DNA of 64,000 bases from CALDUY01 sp046350255 (GTDB lineage: Bacteria; Planctomycetota; Planctomycetia; Gemmatales; Gemmataceae), in the NCBI GenBank assembly GCA_046350255.1, contig JAXMAV010000009.1, positions 248,001-312,000 on the forward strand, given 5' to 3'. The notes under the pieces were generated by a model. The model ran no database searches. It was not told where the DNA came from and saw only the letters and a program-made list of their open reading frames with translations. The first letter of the stretch is position 1. Each line of letters opens with the position of its first letter. This document shows positions 44,581 through 53,418 of this stretch, one piece after another. Position numbers and translations under genes: made by a program.

Positions 44581-46668
44581 TCATTTCGCCGGTTTGGCCG
44601 CCACCGCAGAGGCTGCCTGCCACCGTGCCAAGGAAGCCTTGGCCGCAGCTAGCTCCTGGGTGGCTCGATCCACTGCCGCCCGGTTGGCGGCCGCCTGCCC
44701 CTGCAACGCCTGAAGCGAAGCCTGAAGTGGAGGGACCGCCTTGGGAGCAGCCGCCAGGGCTGCCTGAGCAGCATTGAACGCCTGCTGGCTGGTGGGCAGG
44801 GTGGTCTCGACCGCCTTGGCAGCCGAGCGCATTTCTTCCAAGGTTTTCTGAGCCAGCGACAGCTCGGCGGCGGCTTGGCCGGAGAGCGAAAGCATGCGGG
44901 TCAGCGCTTCCTGAAGTCGCGGGTTGGCCTTGTTCTTCTCGGTCTCCAGCTTGACCTTGGCCGCAGCCTCCGCCAACGCCTGGGCCAGCGTTCCATGGGC
45001 CTGGGCAGCTGACTCCGCGTTTTTCAGGGCAGTCTGCGCCGTGGCAACAGCGCTTTTCACCTGCGCCAGCTTGGCCTCGGCCGCCTTGAACGCTGCCGTG
45101 GTATCTGCAACAACTTTCTGGGCAGCGGTCAGATCGGCACTGGCCTTCTGATAGGCGGCATCCGATGCCTTCGCCGTGGCAGTTAGGGCATCTAGCTGTT
45201 TCTGTTTTTCAAGAACGGCAGCCTGGGCCAGTACAAGTTGCTGGGCCGGGCTGGGCGGATTGGCTGAGAGCACACCCAGCCGTTTGCCGTCGGCGGTGTT
45301 CCAGGCCACGATTTGCCCCGTCCAGTCGGTGCCGAACACGCGAGCGCCATCATGGCTGAAGACCGCTCGCAAGGCGACGTCCTGCATCGTCTCGAAGTTG
45401 CGTTGTGGGCCGCCGTTGCCGTCGAAGAGCCGGACCAGCCGGTCGCGCCCAGCCGAAACGATCCGCCCGTCCTTCGAGTAGTTCATCCCCAGCACGCCGC
45501 CTCCGTTGGCGTTCCACGTGCGGATTTGACCGCCATTTTCCATCTCAAACAGCCGGACGGTGCCATCCTCGCTGCACACCCCGACGACGTTGCTATCGAG
45601 CCGCCAGCAGATTTCGGTGATGGCGGCGGTGGGACCCTTGAGCACGTAATACTCGCGGGCGGTGAACGCCTCCCAGATGAACATACCGCCGTTGCGGTCG
45701 CCGGTGGCAAGCAGCACACCGTCCGGGCTGAACTCGAGCGAAGTCACCCAGTCGGTGTGCTTCTTGATCTCGGTGAGCAACTTGCCATCCTTGGTCGAGT
45801 AGATGCGCACCATCTTGGAGGGACCTCCCAGCGCGATGCGCGTCTGGTCGGGGCTGATATCGGCCGCAAGCACGCAGTCCGATTCGTCTCCCACCGCGAA
45901 GAGGCGTTCGCCCTTCTCGACACTCCAGATGACCACACGGCCAGCCTTCCCTGGCCGACCACCGCCAGCCAGAAGTAAGCTGCCGTTTCGGGAGAACTTC
46001 AACACTGCCGGATTCCCCTCGGGGAAGGGAAGCACCCCGATCAGGTCCAGCGTGTCGGTGTTGTAGAGCAGAATCTGGCGATGCCCGGCGACTGCCAGCA
46101 GGGGCGCCCATGGACTGGAAGCCAGGGCAGTCACAGCGGTTTCGCGCGGTGAGCGCACCACAGGTTCCAGGCTCAAGGTACGCGGCGGCATTGGCGGTGG
46201 TCCTGAGGGCTTACCCTTGACCACCGACGACAGGGTGAAATCGACCTTGGGACGATCCGCCATGACGACCTTGCTACCTGCGTTCTCCGGAGCGCCACCC
46301 GCGATCCACTTGCTCACCACGTCCAGCACGTCGTTGCCAAGCTTGGCAGACTTGGGAGGCATGAACGGTTCGGAGGTATGGGCCATCACCTTATAAAGCA
46401 GGCTATTGTCCGGATCGCCCGGTTTCACCGAAGCGCCCGAGGAGCCGCCCGCCATGATGCCGGTGTAGCTCGTGACCACCAGCCCGCCACGCTTGCGGTC
46501 AAGGTTGTGACAGCCAGCGCACTTATCCTTCATGATGGGCAGCACGTGTTCGTCGAAGGTGATCTTCTTGGCCTTGGGCTGGGCCTGCCCAGGGCTGGCC
46601 GAAGCCACCAGGACCGCGAATGCCAGGGCGGTCGCCTTCCACGAATAATCAGCCACTTTGCGGATCAT
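44581..46668 (-). CDS. Planctomycete CxxCH (haem-motif) + WD40 + coiled-coil exported protein
   Basis: A 695-residue exported protein: signal peptide (1-30), a PSCyt1-type cytochrome-like domain with one CAGCH motif near residue 50 followed by NLDRKRGGLV, then about seven WD40 repeats (180-470; for example SLEFSPDGVLLATGDRNGG), and a long Ala/Lys/Gln-rich coiled coil (490-690). Haem attachment to the CxxCH is inferred. Last of a four-gene operon with the DUF1549/1553, PPC and DUF1501 proteins. The start at 46668 gives the signal sequence; no upstream homology is seen. Confidence 0.85.
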   Translation of the reverse strand: MIRKVADYSWKATALAFAVLVASASPGQAQPKAKKITFDEHVLPIMKDKCAGCHNLDRKRGGLVVTSYTGIMAGGSSGASVKPGDPDNSLLYKVMAHTSEPFMPPKSAKLGNDVLDVVSKWIAGGAPENAGSKVVMADRPKVDFTLSSVVKGKPSGPPPMPPRTLSLEPVVRSPRETAVTALASSPWAPLLAVAGHRQILLYNTDTLDLIGVLPFPEGNPAVLKFSRNGSLLLAGGGRPGKAGRVVIWSVEKGERLFAVGDESDCVLAADISPDQTRIALGGPSKMVRIYSTKDGKLLTEIKKHTDWVTSLEFSPDGVLLATGDRNGGMFIWEAFTAREYYVLKGPTAAITEICWRLDSNVVGVCSEDGTVRLFEMENGGQIRTWNANGGGVLGMNYSKDGRIVSAGRDRLVRLFDGNGGPQRNFETMQDVALRAVFSHDGARVFGTDWTGQIVAWNTADGKRLGVLSANPPSPAQQLVLAQAAVLEKQKQLDALTATAKASDAAYQKASADLTAAQKVVADTTAAFKAAEAKLAQVKSAVATAQTALKNAESAAQAHGTLAQALAEAAAKVKLETEKNKANPRLQEALTRMLSLSGQAAAELSLAQKTLEEMRSAAKAVETTLPTSQQAFNAAQAALAAAPKAVPPLQASLQALQGQAAANRAAVDRATQELAAAKASLARWQAASAVAAKPAK

Positions 46669-46738
46669 GATGGTCTCTCGATTCTCGGTGCTCTTCTGCT
46701 GAACGATGCTCGATGCGCAAACTGTCCAGGCCACGGTT

Positions 46739-49183
46739 TTAGTGGTTGAACATGAACTCGCGCGAGTTGAGCAGCGACCAGAAGACATCCTCGAGCGCCT
46801 GCTTCTTATCCTTGTTTGCGTCGACCAGCGCCACCATGCGGGAAACTTCTGCTGGAGTCGGTTTGCGACTCACGCAGCGGATATACAGCTCCTCGATGAT
46901 CTGCGTCGGGGTCTTCTTCTCGTCCAGCCGGCGCCCGATCAGGTTACCCTGAATAATGCGCGACGTCGTCGAATCACCGTTGAGCAGGTGAAGCGATTGC
47001 GACAGGGTCGGTTCGAGCCGGACCTCACAGGCACAGACGCTTTCGCGCTGGGCTCGGCCGAAGGTGGTCAGGAAGTAGGTACTGATGCTGCCATCGGCGA
47101 TCTGTACGGCTCGGGCTCCGTTGGGAAGGCCGGGGAACTTGTTCTTCGTGTCCGTCACCTGCGAGATGCAGTCGAGGAACGTCTCGGCCTTGATGCGACG
47201 CAGGTACGACCGGGCATAGTTCCGCGTGTCGCCCACATTGCTCTCGTTGGTTTCGGTGGCTAGCTGGTAAGTCCGCGAGGTACAGATGTCGCGCACAAGT
47301 TTCTTGAAGTCGTACTTGTACGTGGTGAACCGCTTACCCAGCTCGGCCAGCAACTCCGGGTTACTGGCAGGATTGGAGATGCGCACATCGTCCACCTCGT
47401 CGATAATGCCCACCCCGAAGAAATGCTGCCACACCCTGTTGGCGAGGCTGGAGGCGAAGTAAGGATTTTCCGGCGAGGCCAACCAGCGAGCCATCGCCAC
47501 CCGGCGATCTTCACCCTTCAGGTCGGGCTCAATACCTCCGAGGAACTTCGGCTTCATGTTCACCCGACGCACCGGATGAGCCACCTCGCCGCCCCGGCTG
47601 TTGAAGACGATGATCTCGCGCGGGTCGTCGGTGCCCTTACGGCCGATCTGAGAGAAGAAGGAAGCAAAGCTGTAGTAGTCATCCATCGTCCAGCGGTCGA
47701 ACGGATGGTTGTGGCACTGAGCGCACTGGATACGCATACCCATGAAGACCTGAGCCACGTTCTCTGCCACCTTGAGGATGTCGGTCTCGCCCTGGTAGTA
47801 GTTCGTGGCTGGGTTCTTGAAGGTGCCACCGGAGGCACCAAGCAGCTCCTGGACCCACTCGTTGACAGGCACGTTCCGAGCGATGCGATCCTGCAGCCAG
47901 TTGTAATACAGCAGCATCGCCTTGTAGCTGACCTGTTGCGACGAGCGGATTTGCAGCAACTCGGCCCACTTCAGCACCCACAACTCGGCAAACTCCTTGC
48001 GGCCGAGTAGCTCGTCCACCAGCAGTTCGCGTTTCTTCGGATCGGTGCTGCCAATGAAGCGGTGGTACTCTTCCACCGTGGGTAGCACGCCGATGATGTC
48101 CACGTACGCCCGACGCAGGAAGGTCTCATCATCGCAAAGCTTCCCAGGGGTCATGCGCAGGTTGCGAAGCTTGTTGTGGACCAGAGTGTCGATGTAGTTC
48201 TTTTCTTCGATGTTGGGCCATGTGAACTTCAGGGCCTTGGGCAGTACCAGCACCTGAGCGCCAACGGTGAAGGTGGCGAACCGGGCCATGACGTAGGCCT
48301 CGCCGCGCTCACTGGCGGTCACCAGACCGTTCTCACTGATCTTGGCCGAGTTGTCGTTGTTGCTGAGAAACAGCGCCAACGAGGTGACATCGCGATCGGT
48401 CCCGTCCGAGTAGCGAGCACGCACCACCATCTGCTGAGTTTCGCCCTTGCCATCCAGGACTGCTCGCTTGGGGTAAATCTCCACCGACACCGGGGTCGGG
48501 ATGGTGGGCGGATCGAGAGGAGCCTTCGCTTCCATCCAGCGGACCAGGTCGTTGTAATACTGGTCACCTTCCTTGATTCGCTGTCCACCCGTGTGCGGCA
48601 CCTTACCCAGCGACTTCTCGATGAGCAGACTCTCGGCCGGCTGGGCCAGGTTGATCCGGCGGCCGGGCAACTCGCGGGTCAGACGGAAGTGATCGCCATC
48701 GGCATCAAAGCCAAACAGCGACAGGCGGAAGCCGTCCTTGCCTCGCGCCGCTCCGTGGCAGCCACCCGAGTTGCAGTTAGCCCTCATGAAGATCGGCATC
48801 ACATCTAGCTTGAAGCTGATGGGACGATCGACCTTGGCGTCCTTGACTTTCACCGGGGCGGTGACCTTCTTGCCGGCGAACTCCACCACTAGCTGCGTTT
48901 CACCATCAGCCAGGGGAGTCAGCACGTTACGCTCGAGTTTGGCCACGGCCGGGTTCGCCAGCGCCAGCTTTGCCTTGCCGGTCACTTCCCGGGTGATGCC
49001 GTCGGGATAGGTGGCCTGCACCACGATCATTTGCTGACCACGACTGGTGCGAAGATTCACATCAGCAGGGTAGATTGCCAGCTCTGAAGGGGCTGTTTCC
49101 TGGGCCCGGGCCCAGCCCGAGACGGACAGCCCCAGGAAAATCACCAGTGGCATGGCGGTCAGGGACCAAGGTTGCTTGTTCAT
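46739..49183 (-). CDS. DUF1549/DUF1553 (PSD1) exported protein with two CxxCH motifs
   Basis: An 814-residue exported protein: signal peptide about 1-28; a Big_2-like Ig domain (about 30-115); a cytochrome-like segment with NCNSGGCHGAARGKDGF; a second Ig-like unit (225-315); then DUF1549 (about 325-530), containing RIQCAQCHNHPFDRW, and DUF1553 (about 565-800, NRVWQHFFGVGII). These families are planctomycete hallmarks of unknown function; the CxxCH motifs suggest c-type haem. A GTG three codons upstream (49192) is an alternative start. Translated with its operon partners. Confidence 0.9.
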   Translation of the reverse strand: MNKQPWSLTAMPLVIFLGLSVSGWARAQETAPSELAIYPADVNLRTSRGQQMIVVQATYPDGITREVTGKAKLALANPAVAKLERNVLTPLADGETQLVVEFAGKKVTAPVKVKDAKVDRPISFKLDVMPIFMRANCNSGGCHGAARGKDGFRLSLFGFDADGDHFRLTRELPGRRINLAQPAESLLIEKSLGKVPHTGGQRIKEGDQYYNDLVRWMEAKAPLDPPTIPTPVSVEIYPKRAVLDGKGETQQMVVRARYSDGTDRDVTSLALFLSNNDNSAKISENGLVTASERGEAYVMARFATFTVGAQVLVLPKALKFTWPNIEEKNYIDTLVHNKLRNLRMTPGKLCDDETFLRRAYVDIIGVLPTVEEYHRFIGSTDPKKRELLVDELLGRKEFAELWVLKWAELLQIRSSQQVSYKAMLLYYNWLQDRIARNVPVNEWVQELLGASGGTFKNPATNYYQGETDILKVAENVAQVFMGMRIQCAQCHNHPFDRWTMDDYYSFASFFSQIGRKGTDDPREIIVFNSRGGEVAHPVRRVNMKPKFLGGIEPDLKGEDRRVAMARWLASPENPYFASSLANRVWQHFFGVGIIDEVDDVRISNPASNPELLAELGKRFTTYKYDFKKLVRDICTSRTYQLATETNESNVGDTRNYARSYLRRIKAETFLDCISQVTDTKNKFPGLPNGARAVQIADGSISTYFLTTFGRAQRESVCACEVRLEPTLSQSLHLLNGDSTTSRIIQGNLIGRRLDEKKTPTQIIEELYIRCVSRKPTPAEVSRMVALVDANKDKKQALEDVFWSLLNSREFMFNH

Positions 49184-49236
49184 GGAATGCACCCTATCTG
49201 GATCAGGCTATCGGGACGGGGCCTGCGACACGGTTT

Positions 49237-51726
49237 TCACTTCTTGGTGGGCGGCGTGGGGGCCGGCGTTCCGGTCTTCTCGCGTTCTTCCTGTTCCTTG
49301 CGGAGCTGTTCGAGCCGACTCAGCCGCTTGGGAGGCGCGGCCGGCGTGGGCTGAGCGACCACAGGTGTGGCCGGCTTCACGGGGGGAGGTGGCGGAGTCG
49401 TCTTGACGATGGGCACATCGATGCGAAGCTCGCTACCACCGGTGCTTCCCACTACCTCTTCACCGTTTTTCGGAATGACCACCTGGCAGAAAAGGTTACG
49501 GTGCTGACCAGCTGGACTCGTCTTGTCCGTGGTGACCTTGAAGACAAAATCCTTGGTGTCCTTCGTGATCTCCATCTCGGGAGCAAGCACCTTGAACGGT
49601 AGACCCATCAGGCGAACCTTGGCCTTGCCCTCGAAGGGGGTCAGCTGCTGCACCTTGCAGAACATCTCGGTATCCTTGCCCTGCTCGACGGCAGCTCGCT
49701 CGATGTTGATCGCCACGAACGGGGCTGCCACCTCGATGGTTGCCAGTTGGGAGGAGACCCACATCGGGCCCTTACCCGCATCGCTGACTGCGATTACCGC
49801 GGTCTTCCACTTGCGGACCTGGGCATTGGGAGCCGCATTGAGCGGCATGATCACCTCGTTCCCGTTGGCCGGGATCGTCACCGCTGGGGCCGCTCCTACC
49901 CCGGGCGGATTGAACAGAGGGTAGACCGTGATCGCTGCCGTGAAGCCCGGCTTACGTCTGGCAATGATCTTGAGCGGCATGGAGCCGTTCTGCACCAGAG
50001 GAGATTTCGGCTCGACAATCTCGATGGAGTACGGCACCTCGTCGCACACCGCGATGGCGAGCCGGTCCACGTCCTGCTTCCAGTAGACCGACTGGCCCGG
50101 TCCCCCGGTCATCAGCTCGACCGTCTGGTTGAATCGGGTGTCGATCTTCGGATGTTTCGGATCGACATGCTTGAGTTCCAGACCGGCTAGGCTTCCTCCG
50201 ACAGGAGCCGTGGGGGCAGCCTCGAATACCACGGGGACGATGTCAAGGTTGCCGGCCACGCCTTCGGTTTGCAGCGTCAACCCTGCCGGGAGACCGACTC
50301 CGCCCATGGATAGCTCACCGCCAAAGTTGGCCCGGGCCACCGAGAAGAGGGTCGCCATGCGACCACCACGCGGTACGCTAATCGTCTGGCGTTCCTGCGA
50401 GAAAATGTTGACCTTGGGGATGGAGACAGTCGCAGTCGGTACCACTGGCTGGAACTCGACCCGGTAGGAGTACGTCGGACCACCCTTACCCAGGTGATCG
50501 GTGATGGTCAGGACATACTCGCGGTCTTCCGGCAACGTGTATCGGAAGTAGCTGTCTGGACCGATGGCGTCGTCGTTGGCCACCAGTGCTCCACCATCCG
50601 CGACCGACAGCGTCATCACTGGATCTAGCATCGATCCGATGCGTCGGGCGTAGCAGTGAACATCAAAGGTTTGGCCCTTGACTCCCTTGAAACGGAAACA
50701 ATCGACATCGCCGGGCTTCTCGATCACACCGTTGAAGGCGATCGGAAAGGCAGGCGCTCGCGTCGCCGTGGCATGAGTGTCATTGGGTTCCAACTCCACC
50801 ACATTGCCGACTTCGCTGACCCGGAAGGGGAGGGCTGAGGGCGTCATGCCGTCCTGATCCTGAGCATGTATGCCAAACTTCGCGCCGGGCGTGTTTGGGA
50901 TCTTGATCTTTTGCTTGAATGGACCGCGCGGATCGCCGAGGAAGGTGACCTCGATCTCCTCGCCGGCCTTGCCTCCAGCAGGAACCACAGCTTGCGGGCC
51001 CGGGAAGGTGCCGACATGTAACCGATAGATGCAGGCACCGTTGCCCTGGTAAGCGCTGTCTCGCACCTGGATGTAGTAGGTGCCATCAGCTGGCGCCACA
51101 ATCGAGCAGGCACCATCCTGGCCGTACAGCGGAGAATCGTCGTTGGTGGCTAGTTCAAACCGTTTGGCATCGAGGATGGCGATGTAGGGATCGAAGAATG
51201 CGGACGCCAGCCGCATCCCCTCGATTTCGGCGCTGAGCCGCTGACCTTTCTTGAGGTCCACGGCGTAGTAGTCCACGTCCTCCAGATCGACCACGCCCAT
51301 GACCGTGTGGTTGAGTGCGATCTTTTGAGGGTTGGCGAACTCGCTGTTGGGTTCCTTTTCCTGGATGATCGGGAGATGCCCAATCCAGAAGCTCTGTAGC
51401 TCGCTGATGCCAGACGCCGTGCGGACTCGCAGGGCATGTTCTCCCAGTGAGCAGGTCGGAGCGATGCCCACCGTCGCCTTCAGTTGATTGGCATTCACCA
51501 CCTCTAGCTTCTTCAACGTGAAGCCGGGGGTGTAAAAGAAGAGATCCTTGGCATCATCGAGACGAGCGCCACTCAGGACCATGGTTGCGTCCTTGCCGCG
51601 CTCGTACCCCCGCGGAGAAATGCTGCCGAGGGCCGGTGATGCACCCTCGGCAGTGGATCCAACGAACAACACTCCCGCGCAGAGGATCAACCAGCAATGA
51701 ACCAGGCGGTTCGGTGAGGAATACAT
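49237..51726 (-). CDS. PPC-domain / Ig-like exported protein
   Basis: An 829-residue protein with a signal peptide (about 1-28). It starts with an IPT-like beta domain (SPRGYERGKDATMVLSGARL), followed by two pre-peptidase C-terminal (PPC) domains, recognised from EKEPNSEFANPQKI ... VDYYAVDLKKGQRLSAEIEG and VVELEPNDTHATATRA ... DVDCFRFKGVKGQTFDV. Further Ig-like units follow, and the tail is Pro/Lys-rich with a short Glu/Arg helix (LSRLEQLRKEQEEREK). No catalytic motif. Probably a periplasmic or surface adhesion module that works with the neighbouring haem-motif proteins. Confidence 0.85.
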   Translation of the reverse strand: MYSSPNRLVHCWLILCAGVLFVGSTAEGASPALGSISPRGYERGKDATMVLSGARLDDAKDLFFYTPGFTLKKLEVVNANQLKATVGIAPTCSLGEHALRVRTASGISELQSFWIGHLPIIQEKEPNSEFANPQKIALNHTVMGVVDLEDVDYYAVDLKKGQRLSAEIEGMRLASAFFDPYIAILDAKRFELATNDDSPLYGQDGACSIVAPADGTYYIQVRDSAYQGNGACIYRLHVGTFPGPQAVVPAGGKAGEEIEVTFLGDPRGPFKQKIKIPNTPGAKFGIHAQDQDGMTPSALPFRVSEVGNVVELEPNDTHATATRAPAFPIAFNGVIEKPGDVDCFRFKGVKGQTFDVHCYARRIGSMLDPVMTLSVADGGALVANDDAIGPDSYFRYTLPEDREYVLTITDHLGKGGPTYSYRVEFQPVVPTATVSIPKVNIFSQERQTISVPRGGRMATLFSVARANFGGELSMGGVGLPAGLTLQTEGVAGNLDIVPVVFEAAPTAPVGGSLAGLELKHVDPKHPKIDTRFNQTVELMTGGPGQSVYWKQDVDRLAIAVCDEVPYSIEIVEPKSPLVQNGSMPLKIIARRKPGFTAAITVYPLFNPPGVGAAPAVTIPANGNEVIMPLNAAPNAQVRKWKTAVIAVSDAGKGPMWVSSQLATIEVAAPFVAINIERAAVEQGKDTEMFCKVQQLTPFEGKAKVRLMGLPFKVLAPEMEITKDTKDFVFKVTTDKTSPAGQHRNLFCQVVIPKNGEEVVGSTGGSELRIDVPIVKTTPPPPPVKPATPVVAQPTPAAPPKRLSRLEQLRKEQEEREKTGTPAPTPPTKK

Positions 51727-51788
51727 GATGTCTCGTCTCCGATGTCGGATTCTCAGCGGTGTACTCTGTCAGGCAGGAGGCAAAGGCA

Positions 51789-53123
51789 TTAGCCAACCAG
51801 TTCCTTGCGGACCTTGCCCTCGCGGACAATGTCGATCGGCCGGCTGCCCGGGGCCATCAGCTTCTTCTCACCGTCGATGCCCAGCTGACGGTAGACCGTC
51901 ATGGCCAGATCTTCCACGGTCAGTGGATCGTCTTCAGGCTCGGTCGCGGTAGCATCGGAGGTGCCGTAGATGAAGCCCTTCTTGATGCCACCACCGGCGA
52001 GCACCACCGAGAAGACCTTCGGCCAGTGGTCACGGCCAGCGGTGCCGTTGATCTTCGGGGTCCGGCCGAACTCGCTGGAGACCATGACCAGGGTGGAGTC
52101 GAGCAGGCCGCGGTTGGACAAATCGCTGATCAGAGCAGCAAAGGCCTGATCGAAGGCAGGCAGCTGCCCAGCCATACCCGCCTTGATCGCGTTGTGCATG
52201 TCCCAGCCGCCGTAGGTCAGCGACACGAAACGCACACCCGACTCGACCAGGCGGCGCGCGAGCAGCATGCGCTGGCCGGCTGCGTTGCGGCCATACTCGT
52301 TCCGCAGGGCGTCCTTCTCGAGGTTGATGTTGAAGGCGTTCTTGGCAGCCTCGGAGCTGATCAGGCTGTAGGCACGCTCGTAGAAGGTATCCATCGCCTT
52401 GAGCGAATCGTCCTTCTCCTTGCGAGCGAAGTGATCGTTGACAGCTGCCAGCATGTTCTTGCGCGTTTCAAAGCGCTTATCATCGACGCCGCCAGGCAAC
52501 TTGAGGTCCTGGACGGTGAAGCCGGGGTTGGCCGGGTCGGAACCCAGGCTGAACGGCGCGAAGGCGCTGGACAGATAACCCGAGCTTGCGTAGGTGGTGG
52601 GCAGGCTGGGGATGCAGACATACGGCGGCAGGTTCTTGCGGGGCCCGAACTCGTGGCTTACCACCGAACCCATGCTGGGGAAGGTGATGGCCGGGCTCGG
52701 ACGGTAGCCCGTGAACATGTTGTGCGTGCCGCGCTCGTGGGCGGCTTCACCGTGCGTCATCGATCGGCAGACAGTGATTTTGTCCGCCAGATTGGCCGTC
52801 TTCGTCATGTACTCGCTGAAGAAGACGCCAGGCAGCTTGGTTTTAGCCACGCCGATTTCGCCACGATATTCAATCGGGGCCAGCGGCTTGGGATCGAGGA
52901 AATCCTGATGGGCGATACCGCCCGGCAGGAAGATGTGAATGATCGACTTGGCCGTGCCTTCCTTGGGACCACCAGGCGTGTTGGCCTGGGCGGCTTGCAA
53001 CCGGAAGAACTGATCCAGAGTCAATCCCAGACCACCCACGGCGCCCACCGTCAGGAACTGCCGGCGGCTGGGGCGCCGGAAATTGGCGGGATCATCTTGC
53101 CAGGTCACAGGCTTGCTCATCAC
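51789..53123 (-). CDS. DUF1501 family exported protein, first gene of the haem-motif operon
   Basis: A 444-residue DUF1501 protein with a Tat-type signal (RRPSRRQFLTVGAVGG). Motifs: IHIFLPGGIAHQDFLDPKPL, TVCRSMTHGEAAHERGTHNMF, VMVSSEFGRTPKING, GRDHWPKVF. In planctomycetes DUF1501 genes are commonly coupled with DUF1549/DUF1553 genes, as here, implying joint export and function. AAGGAG lies upstream of the ATG. The promoter is at 53288-53316 with a 158-nt leader. Confidence 0.9.
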   Translation of the reverse strand: MMSKPVTWQDDPANFRRPSRRQFLTVGAVGGLGLTLDQFFRLQAAQANTPGGPKEGTAKSIIHIFLPGGIAHQDFLDPKPLAPIEYRGEIGVAKTKLPGVFFSEYMTKTANLADKITVCRSMTHGEAAHERGTHNMFTGYRPSPAITFPSMGSVVSHEFGPRKNLPPYVCIPSLPTTYASSGYLSSAFAPFSLGSDPANPGFTVQDLKLPGGVDDKRFETRKNMLAAVNDHFARKEKDDSLKAMDTFYERAYSLISSEAAKNAFNINLEKDALRNEYGRNAAGQRMLLARRLVESGVRFVSLTYGGWDMHNAIKAGMAGQLPAFDQAFAALISDLSNRGLLDSTLVMVSSEFGRTPKINGTAGRDHWPKVFSVVLAGGGIKKGFIYGTSDATATEPEDDPLTVEDLAMTVYRQLGIDGEKKLMAPGSRPIDIVREGKVRKELVG

Positions 53124-53266
53124 ACGCTCTCCTTGTGAGGGACGTTCGCTCTCCTGGATCGATCGCGGCGAGGAACTTCCGGGTGATTCTTGTTGGCAAT
53201 CGTATGGAGGTTCTGGGACGTCTGTGGAAGGTAGGTTGAAGTCTGGGATGGCGCAGCAGCGGGCGG

Positions 53267-53281
53267 GACGGTGTAACCGTC
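53267..53281 (-). promoter_or_regulatory. Inverted repeat at the transcript start of the DUF1501 operon
   Basis: GACGGT-GTA-ACCGTC is a perfect 6-bp inverted repeat around a 3-bp centre. It lies at about +1 to +15 of the predicted transcript. It could be an operator or a 5'-end stabilising hairpin. Confidence 0.4.
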
Positions 53282-53287
53282 GTTAGT

Positions 53288-53316
53288 AGAATAGACGCCC
53301 CACCTCGCCCCGTCAA
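53288..53316 (-). promoter_or_regulatory. Sigma70-type promoter of the DUF1501-PPC-PSD1-PSCyt operon
   Basis: TTGACG (53316-53311), 17-bp spacer, TATTCT (53293-53288) on the minus strand, 165 bp upstream of the DUF1501 start. The -35 matches 5/6 and the -10 4/6. The rest of the 295-bp gap to 53419 shows no gene. Confidence 0.6.
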
Positions 53317-53418
53317 CGCTTTTCCAGGCGTGACCAGATCTTCACGACCGGAACAATTCCTGTAATCGGCTTCGGTATCCGAACCGCTTCACACCGTGTC
53401 CTTTTACCCCAGACGGGT

